From contig JAFUAH010000017.1 of the NCBI GenBank assembly GCA_017464345.1, positions 1-64,000 of the forward strand: DNA of 64,000 bases, read 5' to 3'. Origin of the DNA: Bacteroidaceae bacterium. Lineage in GTDB: Bacteria; Bacteroidota; Bacteroidia; Bacteroidales; Bacteroidaceae. The notes below the pieces were generated by a model. That model was not told the origin of the DNA. It saw only the letters and a list, made by a program, of their open reading frames with translations, and did not search any database. Both the position numbers and the translations under genes were made by a program. Of this stretch, positions 20,001 through 28,839 are shown piece after piece; the stretch's first letter is position 1, and each line of letters starts with the position of its first letter.

Positions 20001-20429
20001 AGCGTACGCGCCCTACTGCGTGGCAATGCCGACGCTGCCATCTCGCTGACGGCTTCCGTCATCGGGGCTGATAGCAAGGAGAAGAACAGCCAGAAGACCA
20101 CCATCAGTCCGACGGGCAACACGGGCGGTCTGTTGCAATACGGCTGGATTCTGGCCGAGACGCCCTACGTCATCGTCCGCCCGGGCGAGGCCCTGCGCAT
20201 CACCATGCAGGCCAAAATCACCGGCATCAGCGGTTGGTGGAGTGCCGACGACTACGGCCTCCAGTGGCAGTACGTGGAGCCCCTGCCCGACGGCATAGAG
20301 ACCATCCATTACCCCGAAGGCCCCGTGACCGACGGCGAGGCCCCCATCTACGACCTTAGCGGACGGCACATCACGCACCCGACCAAAGGACTCTATATCC
20401 GCAACGGCAAGAAACAAGTGATTCGTTGA
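17097..20429 (+). CDS. Large secreted multidomain glycoside hydrolase-like protein (Glyco_hydro_cc/GH128-like)
   Basis: A 1110-residue exported protein with a signal peptide ending at PTQA. Residues about 25-160 look like a ricin-type beta-trefoil (SYLVNKKSGNCLGVDGANKG). Residues about 340-620 resemble the Glyco_hydro_cc/GH128 fold: a VTHAYWDLSS segment and WLTEMEISASW, where a Glu is a candidate catalytic residue. Two carbohydrate-binding-like beta modules follow, with repeated TWYLEVW/AYWNLWKGS-type motifs. The C-terminus (IYDLSGRHITHPTKGLYIRN) is a short tail common on secreted Prevotella proteins. The substrate is unknown; GH128 members cut beta-1,3-glucan. Confidence 0.75.
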   Translation: MKKLLIALCLLCTLTPTQADTLKAGTEYYLWLNIYEKLLGDNEAGTGPAISAYGTKADGASYVFTAEESGTAGYVLLRQMSSGKYLAASASNSYSVVFESSRSTEARFLWAVEEGTYSYLVNKKSGNCLGVDGANKGSTYVAIYYDKPRGSHAQWSAIPATGSNWNEARANYVSEPYTNAQGVREIDYALIKGQQIDRSDAIDIHVTANTTPISGSTTINLGSDQTWLIIDNITPSEVISSYLKYIRINGAAAKNGTNCRVAIYLNGAAVIPLPTAAMTCQGTDGEFTLSAGTHKDLGNRNNTMTSFVLRRGYMATLASGTSDGGYSRVYVADHSDVRVELPAALYKRVSSVYIKPWQYLSKKGWGNTSGTSGADQLRATWFWSWSAGYSSTNNMEYVPCRQHLYWPSASDVNNKTQSAAISINEPEHSEQHESSDCSCGGTISAWKAYTLTDDFKASGGRIGSPQPTDFSYLTEFCQYVDNMANRCDFTVTHAYWDLSSYSEKDYANWFCNTQCKNIWNNTGRPVWLTEMEISASWNNNKVTSYEQNRKYLQVLLQKMEECPWIERYCIYGTDMWQTYMFYEANPSKGLTPAGQVYRDHRSTFAYNVDYTKVPTFWTPSLKTPKLTTHINEADMSLAVTIVNANADLTDIMTLQRYNRQTEQWEDYYTETQRHLFDSDTLRYTFPLSDFNIADERLRVYVKRTVGDEVISLDASTGYIENPGIYATTKEAVEGWTLSRSAANGYTKDTGDTYLEVWSATAQGMQFDYYQDVTDLPTGVYELSAVVFNTTDNVAGATVNGSVVLYAQADTVQYLAPVTVDSEIDYTRRLTIPGIVVQGGRMRIGIKNLGEMSARWAGGDDFKLVRTGDLEGDVHRTYMEMRALADAYARERFFKPVYGKEDVMDASAYVINPSCQRTDNYGWTVTNGGTNTGEASDGVASNAYWNLWKGSAFTSTMAQDITYLPEGQYSVRALLRGNADAAISLTASVIGADSKEKNSQKTTISPTGNTGGLLQYGWILAETPYVIVRPGEALRITMQAKITGISGWWSADDYGLQWQYVEPLPDGIETIHYPEGPVTDGEAPIYDLSGRHITHPTKGLYIRNGKKQVIR

Positions 20430-20503
20430 AATAAATTCCGGTTCGGTCTGAGTTGGCACGGCATTTGTATTATTCCTAATAATAGTAGATACTCCGTACA
20501 ACT

Positions 20504-23029
20504 ATGATGATAAGCAAAAGATTTTCCTCGGACGTGACCGCACTGCTCTCGCTGAGCAGGGAGGAGGCCCTCCGACTCTATAATGACAAAGTGACACCCG
20601 CCCACCTGATGCTGGCCATGATACGCCAGGAGCAGGGACACACGCGTGAAGTACTGGAACGACTGAACATCAACATCCTGCAACTGAAGCAACGCCTGGA
20701 GAACATCGTACGAAAGCAGAGCGGCGAAGTCCCCTTCTCTACCGACGAAATGACGCTGGACGAAGCGGCCAGCCGAATCATGCGACTGAGCGTGCTGGAG
20801 TCTATGGTCACCCGAAGCGAGGACATAGAGGTGGAGCACATTCTGCTGGCCATAGCACGGGAGCAGAACAACGAAGTCTCCCAGATGCTGAAGGGGCAGA
20901 ACGTCACGTACCAAGACTTGATGCAGATGCTCTTCCCCGACCCGAACACAACGGGGGGAGAGGTGCAGGACGGCTACGAATACGAGGATGACGAAGAGGA
21001 CGAGACGGAAGGCCATATCACGTCGCAGAGCACGGGCACAGCCCCTTCCGGCAACGAGAAGGAGGGCACGGAATCGCAGACTCCCGTTCTGGACAAGTTC
21101 GGCACCGACCTGACACGGGCGGCCGCAGAACATCTGCTGGATCCCGTGGTGGGACGCGAGCGAGAGATTGAGCGCGTGGCACAAATCCTGTCACGACGGA
21201 AGAAGAACAACCCCATCCTGATTGGCGAGCCCGGAGTGGGCAAGAGTGCCATCGTGGAGGGACTGGCCCAGCGCATCGTGGAGCACCATATATCGCGTAT
21301 GCTGTGGGACAAGCGCGTCATCGTGCTCGACCTCGGTGCCGTGGTGGCCGGAACGAAGTATCGCGGACAGTTCGAGGAGCGTATGAGGGCTATCATGCTG
21401 GAATTGCAGAAGCATCCCGAGGTCATCGTCTTTATCGACGAGATACATACGATGATTGGTGCCGGCTCGGCCGCTGGCACAATGGATGCCGCCAATATGC
21501 TGAAGCCGGCCCTGTCGCGTGGCGAAGTGCAATGTATCGGAGCCACAACGGTCGATGAATACCGCAAGTCCATCGAAAAGGACGGAGCCCTGGAACGTCG
21601 CTTCCAGAAGGTGATGGTCAGCCCGACAACGCCCGAGGAGACGTTGCAGATACTGCAAAACCTGAAAGGACGTTACGAGGAGCACCACAACGTGCGCTAC
21701 ACCGACGAGGCACTGACGGCCTGTGTCAAGCTTACGGAACGCTACATCAGTGACCGCTCGTTCCCCGACAAGGCCATTGATGCCATGGACGAGGCGGGCA
21801 GCCGTAGCCACATCATGAACATCCCAGTCTCGCACGAAGTGGAGTTCATGGAGAAACAACTGGCTGAACTAGAGGAACTGAAGCAACGGGCCGTCAAGGC
21901 CGAGGAATTCCAGTTGGCCGGAGAATACCGCGACCAGCAGAAGACGCTGGAGCTGGCACTGGAGCTGAAGCGCAAGGAGTGGGAAGCCACCCTGAAGGAC
22001 GACCCGCAGGTGGTGGACGAAGAGCAGATAGCCAGCGTCGTGGCCATGATGACGGGCATCCCCGTACAGCGCATCGGCGAAGAAGAGAATCAACGCCTGC
22101 GCAACCTTTCGGCCACGTTACAGACCAAGGTAGTGGGACAGGACGATGCCATACGCGCCATCACCCGTGCCATACAGCGCAGTCGCGTAGGACTCAAGGA
22201 TCCACAGAAGCCCATCGGCACCTTCCTCTTCGTAGGCCCGACGGGAGTGGGCAAGACCTACCTGACCAAGAAACTGGCCGAGGAAATGTTCGGCACGGAG
22301 AAGTCGCTGATACGCATCGACATGTCGGAGTATGGCGAGAAACACACCGTCTCGCGCATGGTGGGTGCGCCTCCGGGCTACGTAGGCTATGAAGAGGGCG
22401 GACAACTGACCGAGAAGGTGCGCCGACAGCCCTACTCCATCGTGCTGCTGGACGAGATAGAGAAGGCACACCAGGACGTATTCAACATCCTGCTGCAAGT
22501 GATGGACGAAGGCCGACTGACCGACGGCAACGGCACGACCATCGACTTCCGCAATACCATCATCATCATGACATCGAACTGTGGCACACGCCAGTTGAAG
22601 GACTTCGGGCAGGGCATCGGTTTCTCAACCTCGAGCGACATTAGCCAGGACAAGGCCAAGTCGCGCGACGTCATCCACAAGAGCATCAACAAACTCTTCG
22701 CCCCGGAGTTCTTGAACCGTCTGGACGATATTGTCTTCTTCGACCAACTGTCGGAGGAGAGCATCAAGCAGATAGTCGATATCGAGGCGGCTCCCCTGAT
22801 GGGCCGCATCCGCGAAATGGGCTATACACTGGAACTCACCGACACCGCCAAGGCCTTGTTGGCTCGAAAGAGCTACGACGTACAGTACGGTGCCCGTCCA
22901 CTGAAGCGTGCCCTGCAGACGCTGCTCGAAGACCCGATATGTGAACTCTTGATGAGCGACGAGGCACCCGTGCCCGGCTCTGTCCTGACGGCAGAGGCCG
23001 AGGGTGAAGAATTAAGAGTGAAGAATTAA
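20504..23029 (+). CDS. clpC: ATP-dependent Clp protease ATP-binding subunit ClpC-like
   Basis: An 841-residue Hsp100 protein. A Clp N-domain (residues 1-145) is followed by an acidic linker ([12 protein letters not shown]), AAA domain 1 ([23 protein letters not shown]), a middle region with a UVR-like helix, and AAA domain 2 ([30 protein letters not shown]). It unfolds substrates for ClpP or disaggregates proteins; the short middle region favours ClpC over ClpB. The last residues (EELRVKN) are encoded by a GAAGAATTAAGAGT satellite that continues past the stop, so the tail is repeat-derived. Confidence 0.88.
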   Translation: MMISKRFSSDVTALLSLSREEALRLYNDKVTPAHLMLAMIRQEQGHTREVLERLNINILQLKQRLENIVRKQSGEVPFSTDEMTLDEAASRIMRLSVLESMVTRSEDIEVEHILLAIAREQNNEVSQMLKGQNVTYQDLMQMLFPDPNTTGGEVQDGYEYEDDEEDETEGHITSQSTGTAPSGNEKEGTESQTPVLDKFGTDLTRAAAEHLLDPVVGREREIERVAQILSRRKKNNPILIGEPGVGKSAIVEGLAQRIVEHHISRMLWDKRVIVLDLGAVVAGTKYRGQFEERMRAIMLELQKHPEVIVFIDEIHTMIGAGSAAGTMDAANMLKPALSRGEVQCIGATTVDEYRKSIEKDGALERRFQKVMVSPTTPEETLQILQNLKGRYEEHHNVRYTDEALTACVKLTERYISDRSFPDKAIDAMDEAGSRSHIMNIPVSHEVEFMEKQLAELEELKQRAVKAEEFQLAGEYRDQQKTLELALELKRKEWEATLKDDPQVVDEEQIASVVAMMTGIPVQRIGEEENQRLRNLSATLQTKVVGQDDAIRAITRAIQRSRVGLKDPQKPIGTFLFVGPTGVGKTYLTKKLAEEMFGTEKSLIRIDMSEYGEKHTVSRMVGAPPGYVGYEEGGQLTEKVRRQPYSIVLLDEIEKAHQDVFNILLQVMDEGRLTDGNGTTIDFRNTIIIMTSNCGTRQLKDFGQGIGFSTSSDISQDKAKSRDVIHKSINKLFAPEFLNRLDDIVFFDQLSEESIKQIVDIEAAPLMGRIREMGYTLELTDTAKALLARKSYDVQYGARPLKRALQTLLEDPICELLMSDEAPVPGSVLTAEAEGEELRVKN

Positions 23030-23051
23030 GAATTTATACATTATATATATT

Positions 23052-25106
23052 ATGCAGAAAGGAAACATAGGGGTTACGACAGAGGACATCTTCCCCGTTA
23101 TCAAAAAGTTTCTCTATTCAGATCACGAGATATTCATCCGCGAAATCGTGAGCAACGCCATCGACGCTACGCAGAAACTGAAGACGCTGGCAGGCAAGGG
23201 CGACTTCAAGGGCGAACTGGGCGACCTGAAGGTCACCGTCAGCATCGACAAGGAGGCCGGCACCATAACCGTAAGCGACCGAGGCATAGGCATGACCGCC
23301 GAGGAGATTGACAAGTACATCAACCAGATAGCCTTCTCGGGAGCCAACGACTTCCTGGACAAGTACAAGGAGGACGCCAACGCCATCATCGGCCACTTCG
23401 GCCTCGGCTTCTACTCTTCGTTCATGGTGTCGAAGCGCGTCGATATCATCACGCGGAGCTATCAGGAGGGTGCCGTGGCACAAAAATGGTCGTGCGACGG
23501 AAGCCCCGAGTTCACGCTGGAGGAATGCGAGAAGGCCGACCGCGGCACGGACATCGTGATGCACATCGACGACGACTGCAAGGACTTCCTGGAGAAGCAG
23601 AAGATGGAGGAACTGCTCCGCAAGTATTGCCACTTCCAGCCCATCCCCGTGGCATTCGGAAAGAAAACCGAGTGGAAGGACGGCAAGCAAGTAGACACCG
23701 AGGAGGACAACATCATAAACGACGTGGAGCCGCTGTGGACAAAGAAGCCCGCCGACCTGAAGGACGAGGACTACAAAGAGTTCTACAGGAAACTGTACCC
23801 CATGAGCGACGAGCCGCTGTTCTGGATTCACCTGAATGTCGATTACCCCTTCAACCTCACGGGCGTGCTGTACTTCCCGAAGATTAAGTCGAACCTCGAC
23901 CTCCAGCGCAACAAGATTCAACTCTACTGCAACCAGGTCTTCGTGACGGACAATGTGGAGGGCATCGTGCCGGAGTTCCTGATGCTGCTGCACGGCGTCA
24001 TCGACTCGCCCGACATCCCCCTGAACGTCAGTCGTTCGTACCTACAGAGCGACCAGAACGTAAAGAAGATTTCGTCGTACATCACGAAGAAGGTGAGCGA
24101 CCGCCTCCAGAGCATCTTCAAGCAGGACCGCCCCGACTTCGAGAAGAAGTGGGACGACATCAAGATATTCATCCACTACGGTATGCTCTCGCAAGACGAC
24201 TTCTACGACAAGGCCAAGGCCTACGCTCTGCTAAAGGACGTAGATGGCAAGTACTACACGCTGGAGGAGTACCAGACGCTCGTCAAGGAGAACCAGACGA
24301 ACAAGGACGGCCAACTCGTCTATCTCTATGCCCAAGACCCTGAAAGCCAATACACCTACATCCAGGCAGCCAAGGACAAGGGTTACAACGTGCTCCTGAT
24401 GGATGGCCAACTCGACACGCCGCTCGTGTCCATGCTGGAGCGCAAACTGGAGAAGACGACCTTCACCCGCGTGGATGCCGACGTAATAGACCGCCTCATA
24501 CAGAAGGAGGACACGAAGCGCGAACTCCTGGAGGCCGAGCGCGGCGACAAGTTGTCGAGCATCTTCAACAGCCAGATGCCGCGGACGGACAAACTGGACT
24601 TCCACGTCGAGGCACAGGCGCTGGGCGAAGAGGCCCTGCCCGTGATGCTCACGCAGAGCGAGTACATGCGCCGCATGAAGGAGATGTCGCGCCTGCAACC
24701 CGGCATGTCGTTCTACGGCGAGATGCCCGACATGTACACCCTCGTCCTGAACACCGACGCACCGCTCATCAAGCAGGTGCTGGAGGACAGCGAGGCTGAG
24801 ACCACCGACCGGCTGCGCCCCATCGAGGCAGAAATCAAGGGCCTTACCGCCCGTCAAGCCGTACTGCGCCAAGAGCAGGACAAGAAGAAGCCCGAAGAGG
24901 TGACCGACGCCGAGAAGGCCGACCTGAAGAAGTGCGGCGAGGACATACAGGCACAGCAGAAACTGAAGAGCGACATCCTCACCGAATATGGCAAAAAGAG
25001 CGACCGCGTGCACCAACTCATCGACCTCGCCCTCTTGCAGAACGGAATGCTCCGCGGCGAAGCCCTCACCCGCTTCGTACGCCGCAGCGTGGAGTTTATC
25101 AAGTAA
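23052..25106 (+). CDS. htpG: Molecular chaperone HtpG (Hsp90)
   Basis: The 684-residue Hsp90 has the GHKL ATPase N-domain (EIVSNAIDATQKL, DRGIGMTAEEID, GHFGLGFYSSFMV), a middle domain (LNVSRSYLQSD) and a C-terminal dimerisation domain. Its closeness to clpC (22 nt, same strand) suggests a stress-response pair. A hairpin-rich region follows the stop. Confidence 0.95.
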   Translation: MQKGNIGVTTEDIFPVIKKFLYSDHEIFIREIVSNAIDATQKLKTLAGKGDFKGELGDLKVTVSIDKEAGTITVSDRGIGMTAEEIDKYINQIAFSGANDFLDKYKEDANAIIGHFGLGFYSSFMVSKRVDIITRSYQEGAVAQKWSCDGSPEFTLEECEKADRGTDIVMHIDDDCKDFLEKQKMEELLRKYCHFQPIPVAFGKKTEWKDGKQVDTEEDNIINDVEPLWTKKPADLKDEDYKEFYRKLYPMSDEPLFWIHLNVDYPFNLTGVLYFPKIKSNLDLQRNKIQLYCNQVFVTDNVEGIVPEFLMLLHGVIDSPDIPLNVSRSYLQSDQNVKKISSYITKKVSDRLQSIFKQDRPDFEKKWDDIKIFIHYGMLSQDDFYDKAKAYALLKDVDGKYYTLEEYQTLVKENQTNKDGQLVYLYAQDPESQYTYIQAAKDKGYNVLLMDGQLDTPLVSMLERKLEKTTFTRVDADVIDRLIQKEDTKRELLEAERGDKLSSIFNSQMPRTDKLDFHVEAQALGEEALPVMLTQSEYMRRMKEMSRLQPGMSFYGEMPDMYTLVLNTDAPLIKQVLEDSEAETTDRLRPIEAEIKGLTARQAVLRQEQDKKKPEEVTDAEKADLKKCGEDIQAQQKLKSDILTEYGKKSDRVHQLIDLALLQNGMLRGEALTRFVRRSVEFIK

Positions 25107-25124
25107 AAAGACCGCCCCTTGCGG

Positions 25125-25191
25125 TTATACCCCACCAAACGCACCGCCCGGAAATGACTTCTTGCATTTCTGGGCGGTGTTGTATTCTTAC
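25125..25191. terminator. Hairpin terminator-like repeat, copy 1
   Basis: A 14-bp stem, ACCGCCCGGAAATG (25143-25156) with CATTTCTGGGCGGT (25165-25178), followed by GTTGTATTCTTA. Copy 2 at 30429-30477 keeps the stem and the downstream dodecamer but changes the loop. It separates htpG from the convergent defence island and could stop transcription from both sides. Confidence 0.6.
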
Positions 25192-25219
25192 AGGGACGTC
25201 ATCCCATGAAAACTATCTA

Positions 25220-25537
25220 CTACGGTTCAGCGGCTATCATAGGCTCTGGTTCATTGACTGGATAAGCACTTGAGTGAGAAACCTGCACAATCGGAGCACC
25301 AAGTGCCTCTTCGATAGATACCAATGTGTCTATCGTGAAGTTATGCGTGCCACGCATCCACTTACTAATTTCTGCCTCACTCTTACCCAATATTTGAGCC
25401 AGATTCTTCTGCTTCATTCCCTTTTGCTCCAGAATATCATGTATTCTGTCAACGATACGGAAAGACAGCGCTACGGAGTCGCGGACTTCTGGTTTCACCC
25501 GTTTGCGTCTTTCTTCCAAAACCTTACTCCTTTTCAT
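25220..25537 (-). CDS. XRE-family helix-turn-helix protein (orphan antitoxin-like)
   Basis: A 105-residue protein with a central helix-turn-helix (MKQKNLAQILGKSEAEISKW). This size and architecture are common in HigA-like antitoxins that bind their own operator. Upstream lies a broken small gene, and the promoter region contains two AACTTA/TAAGTT inverted repeats. The Ala/Pro-rich C-terminus is unremarkable. The reading as a surviving antitoxin is inferred from the context. Confidence 0.75.
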   Translation of the reverse strand: MKRSKVLEERRKRVKPEVRDSVALSFRIVDRIHDILEQKGMKQKNLAQILGKSEAEISKWMRGTHNFTIDTLVSIEEALGAPIVQVSHSSAYPVNEPEPMIAAEP

Positions 25538-25713
25538 AGTTCGTAAAGTTTAAGTTTCCAATAATTTCTTTATCCACAAGCACCATCGTGCCATCCTTAA
25601 TTCTCGAAGAAAGCCTCCAATTCTGTCAATTCCTTTCCTTCCATCCTAATGCTGTAGAAGTAAACGTTTTCATACTCTTCCAGCAGTTCAATACTATATC
25701 TTGCTTCATTCAA
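25524..25713 (-). pseudogene. Degraded small gene upstream of the XRE protein (possible toxin remnant)
   Basis: Two open fragments lie in different frames. The first (25597-25713, from a TTG) reads NEARYSIELLEEYENVYFYS and continues to a stop. The second, entered by a one-base frame change, ends KEIIGNLNFTNYEKE and overlaps the XRE start. Together they resemble the N- and C-terminal ends of a roughly 110-residue RelE/HigB-like toxin with the middle missing. That family assignment is from memory and tentative. Confidence 0.35.
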
Positions 25714-25719
25714 ATTCTT

Positions 25720-25793
25720 AACTTATAAGTTATCCAATGCAAGGGTACAACCTTTTCTTGAAGCATCCAAGAATTTAACTTAAAAAGTAAGTT
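25720..25793 (-). promoter_or_regulatory. Operator-promoter of the broken toxin / XRE pair
   Basis: AACTTATAAGTT, a 12-nt palindrome (25720-25731), and AACTTA-N5-TAAGTT (25777-25793) share half-sites and flank a minus-strand TACCCTTG (25740-25747), a near match to the -7 consensus. This fits autorepression by the XRE protein. The rest of the spacer between this gene pair and the Z1 gene shows nothing recognisable. Confidence 0.45.
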
Positions 25794-25881
25794 CCCTTAG
25801 TAGGTTTCCTTCTTATAGCCATAGAGGGATTGATGAGACAAAGTAGTTCCGGACATTTGCAAGAGAGGTAGTTTTCATCTG

Positions 25882-27786
25882 TTAGCCTGTTTCGGTCATA
25901 TCATAAAAGCAAGAATCATTAGGGAATTTGATGTTGGGAATCCATAATGTTTTGCCGTCCCAACCTTTATCCTTGCTTCCTATGATTCTATACATTGTCA
26001 GGACGACCTCTTTATTCAGAGCCTCTCCAATTGCTCTATCGTTTGGAGACAATAAAGTGCCTGTGCCTTTAGCAATATCACGGTCTATCCTTACAATTAG
26101 TTTGCATTTGATTTGTGGACGTTGAGATTTCAACCCTTGTAAACATGCAATATACTTTTCCGTGTTGAAATCATCAACACTTTCACTTTTTACCAGTCTC
26201 AGTATTTTTATTAACAACTCAGATTCTACGTCAACGTACTTTTCAGTTGCAAATGGTGCTATTAATCCGTTGATGGTTTCAACATTAACGCACAATGGAG
26301 CCGATGCAAACATATTCACACCTCCATAAAGAAGATTCAGGTACCTATTATCTATTACTCCCTTTCTTGTAGGCTTGATATCTAGAGGATAAATCAGTTG
26401 AACCTTCTCAACATCTTCTTGTATTTGCCTTATTAGCATTTCATTAGACGCATTCAAGTCTGAGAATAACCGATATAGACCTTGAGGAATAAACATACGA
26501 ACCAACTGCCGTTCTCTATCGTAACCAAAAATTCGAGAATGTTGCCAAAATGTGTCTGCTTGAGGTGTTTTAGACGTCCTACAATAATACACCGTTTGAA
26601 GATTGGGAAAGGTTATACCCCTGCCTAAAGTGTTGCCACCAATAACTATATTGAATCCTTTATGTAAATCAAGTGCATCGGGATTATTCGGGTCGCGGCA
26701 TACAAGACTCTTGGAGTTTAAGGGTATAACAAAAACTTCTGTATTATCCAAGATTTCTATGACTGTGTTTTTTATGTCCTCAAAGTCTTCAAGGTCTGGT
26801 TTCGTTTGTTGTAGGTCTTTCCATTCTTCCCGAAGGTTGTTTCTAAATGCCTTTTCGTTGGTCGAATGCTGAAGTAATGCCAGATGGTCTTGTACGGTTG
26901 ATACAAATGCATTATGTATGTTTATCCTTGCACTTGGATGAATCATAAAATTGCAGTTTGTCGCGCCATTAAGTCTCTTATGTGCACAATTGACTAAGAA
27001 TGACAGAATACTTCGCCTCAATCCCCATGGACAAACAATGTCCCCTCCATCCTTCACATCATCCAGTTCATTATCGGGTGTAAAAATTGTGTTGAGCGAT
27101 TTCACTTTCGGATAGAAGTAATTTCCGCCAAGATAATCTTGCCCCGGTTCGAAATAGTAGACGAATTGAGGCTTCCACCCAGACAAACTTGTTTGCAAAA
27201 GAACAGCCTGAGGCGTCGCTGTCACTTCTATATATATTGTATTTGCAGCGGTTGCCTTTATCTCCGTGAGTTTTTTATTGATGCTGCTCACCCTATCCCT
27301 ATTTATCAAAGTGTTGAGGCTGGAAGAATCAGCCTCATCGTCAAAAATGACAAGCAGTAAGCCTCGGCACAATCCGGTATTAGTTAAATGGTTCTTCCAT
27401 CTTGAAAGAACTCTGGCATTCTTTTTCAGTACCACGACCGTTGGCTTGACTAATGATGACGCATTTAGGAGTAAGTCGTCTTTTTCGGTCAAGACATTAA
27501 ATTCCGTAAGACTTTCCTTCACCCGATTATAGGTTTGTCGTTGTAGGTCAACATTGTCAGTTGTCAGCAATAGAAAGAATCTATATCCCTCATCCGCCAT
27601 TGCAGACATGATGCCTAACATCTGGCCTGTTTTTCCACTTTGCACATTACCCAAGAGTAATGCATTTAGTTGCATCCTCATGTCGAGATGCTCGTTTAGC
27701 CTTTTCAAGAATCCATTCGACGTAGAAGTAATCGAGTGCACCAACTCCTTGTTATGGATTGATGCAAGATATTTCGAGAGATACAT
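25882..27786 (-). CDS. Z1-domain ATPase/helicase-like protein of R-M system
   Basis: A 634-residue SF2-like protein with Walker A GNVQSGKTGQ near residue 50, Walker B VIFDDEAD, and a late motif GGNTLGRGITFPNLQTVYY with WQHSRIFGYDR. This is the signature of Z1-domain proteins (PF10593), often encoded with methyltransferases and nucleases. It probably couples ATP hydrolysis to DNA translocation or target search for the adjacent endonuclease. It is third in an operon with dcm and the PLD nuclease (12 nt gap). The DNA is clearly AT-richer than the housekeeping genes around it. Confidence 0.82.
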   Translation of the reverse strand: MYLSKYLASIHNKELVHSITSTSNGFLKRLNEHLDMRMQLNALLLGNVQSGKTGQMLGIMSAMADEGYRFFLLLTTDNVDLQRQTYNRVKESLTEFNVLTEKDDLLLNASSLVKPTVVVLKKNARVLSRWKNHLTNTGLCRGLLLVIFDDEADSSSLNTLINRDRVSSINKKLTEIKATAANTIYIEVTATPQAVLLQTSLSGWKPQFVYYFEPGQDYLGGNYFYPKVKSLNTIFTPDNELDDVKDGGDIVCPWGLRRSILSFLVNCAHKRLNGATNCNFMIHPSARINIHNAFVSTVQDHLALLQHSTNEKAFRNNLREEWKDLQQTKPDLEDFEDIKNTVIEILDNTEVFVIPLNSKSLVCRDPNNPDALDLHKGFNIVIGGNTLGRGITFPNLQTVYYCRTSKTPQADTFWQHSRIFGYDRERQLVRMFIPQGLYRLFSDLNASNEMLIRQIQEDVEKVQLIYPLDIKPTRKGVIDNRYLNLLYGGVNMFASAPLCVNVETINGLIAPFATEKYVDVESELLIKILRLVKSESVDDFNTEKYIACLQGLKSQRPQIKCKLIVRIDRDIAKGTGTLLSPNDRAIGEALNKEVVLTMYRIIGSKDKGWDGKTLWIPNIKFPNDSCFYDMTETG

Positions 27787-27798
27787 ATCCTATCTTAC

Positions 27799-28824
27799 TT
27801 ATATGAGTGACAAAATGAACTTTCCAGACTCTGTTTTCGTGAAGCGTAATGAAGTTTTTCCGAATTTGTATAAAGTGTCATCGGTTACAGGTGTCCCCAC
27901 TTCCAGTGCCCCACAGTTTTCCATCTGTCCTTTAATCCAACGGCCTAGTATTTTCAGGTCATAAGATGAGCGGAGATTCTTGTCATAATCGCCTTGACGG
28001 GAGCATTCAAATTCGTATCCGTCAGTCGTGACAACTGTAAAGTAGAGTGGAAGGAGGTCGCGTCGAGCCACATTTTTACTTACGATGAGTTCTACTTCAT
28101 ACCACCCTCTAGGACTATAGCGCCCTTTCACCTTTCCTTTTCCAAAGTATGTGTTAAGATTACTTTTTGCCTCAGTCTTGAGTGGTACATCTACATAAGT
28201 ATTCGTTGCGGTTGATTGCAAATTCTGCAGTTCCTCCTTCGTCAGTTTCTTGACATAAGAATAGCCATCCAATAGTTCTATGTCATTCTCCTTAAAATCC
28301 TGCAATTCTGGGACGTCCTCGAATCTTTGACCGAGCGAGGCTGTGATTTTACTTATGAACTTGTTGATTTCCATTCCCTCTTTATCCTGAAAGAGAATGT
28401 CTGCTTCAATGTAGTTTTGGGATGTCCCCACAAAACTACCCAGATTTGAGGAACCGACGAATGATGCAAGACACAGTGCTCCCTTCATAAACGAGTACAT
28501 CTTACCATGATATAATGCTTGAGGCGACAAATACACACTTCCTGTATGATTATTTGTCAAGAATTCATTCAAATCCTTCACGGCATAATATTGTGGTCTC
28601 GTAAATCCCTCCAGATAGTTCATCCCGATAAATAGTGACAGGTTGAGGGCACCATCCCTGAATTCAACAATCTGTTTTAGTGCGGCAACCGAGTCATTGG
28701 TAATGTACCCTGTTGCAATATTAAGGTCGGTAGAAGTTTCCACCAAGTTATTATACATTTGGGAGATACTCTTTGTGCGTATCTGGCTTTGTATGATTGG
28801 GTTGGCGGGTAATAATAGTTCCAT
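27799..28824 (-). CDS. PLD-type restriction endonuclease, NgoFVII/BfiI-like
   Basis: A 341-residue protein. An N-terminal phospholipase D-like domain has the HxK motif in YHGKMYSF followed by FVGSSNLGSF. One such motif per chain implies an active site shared across a dimer, as in BfiI. The C-terminal part (GWYEVELIVSKNVARRDLLP) resembles a B3-like DNA-recognition domain. NgoFVII-family enzymes cut without metal ions. It lies between the methyltransferase (15 nt) and the Z1 protein (12 nt). Target sequence unknown. Confidence 0.78.
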   Translation of the reverse strand: MELLLPANPIIQSQIRTKSISQMYNNLVETSTDLNIATGYITNDSVAALKQIVEFRDGALNLSLFIGMNYLEGFTRPQYYAVKDLNEFLTNNHTGSVYLSPQALYHGKMYSFMKGALCLASFVGSSNLGSFVGTSQNYIEADILFQDKEGMEINKFISKITASLGQRFEDVPELQDFKENDIELLDGYSYVKKLTKEELQNLQSTATNTYVDVPLKTEAKSNLNTYFGKGKVKGRYSPRGWYEVELIVSKNVARRDLLPLYFTVVTTDGYEFECSRQGDYDKNLRSSYDLKILGRWIKGQMENCGALEVGTPVTDDTLYKFGKTSLRFTKTESGKFILSLI

Positions 28825-28839
28825 GGTTTGTGACAGGGA

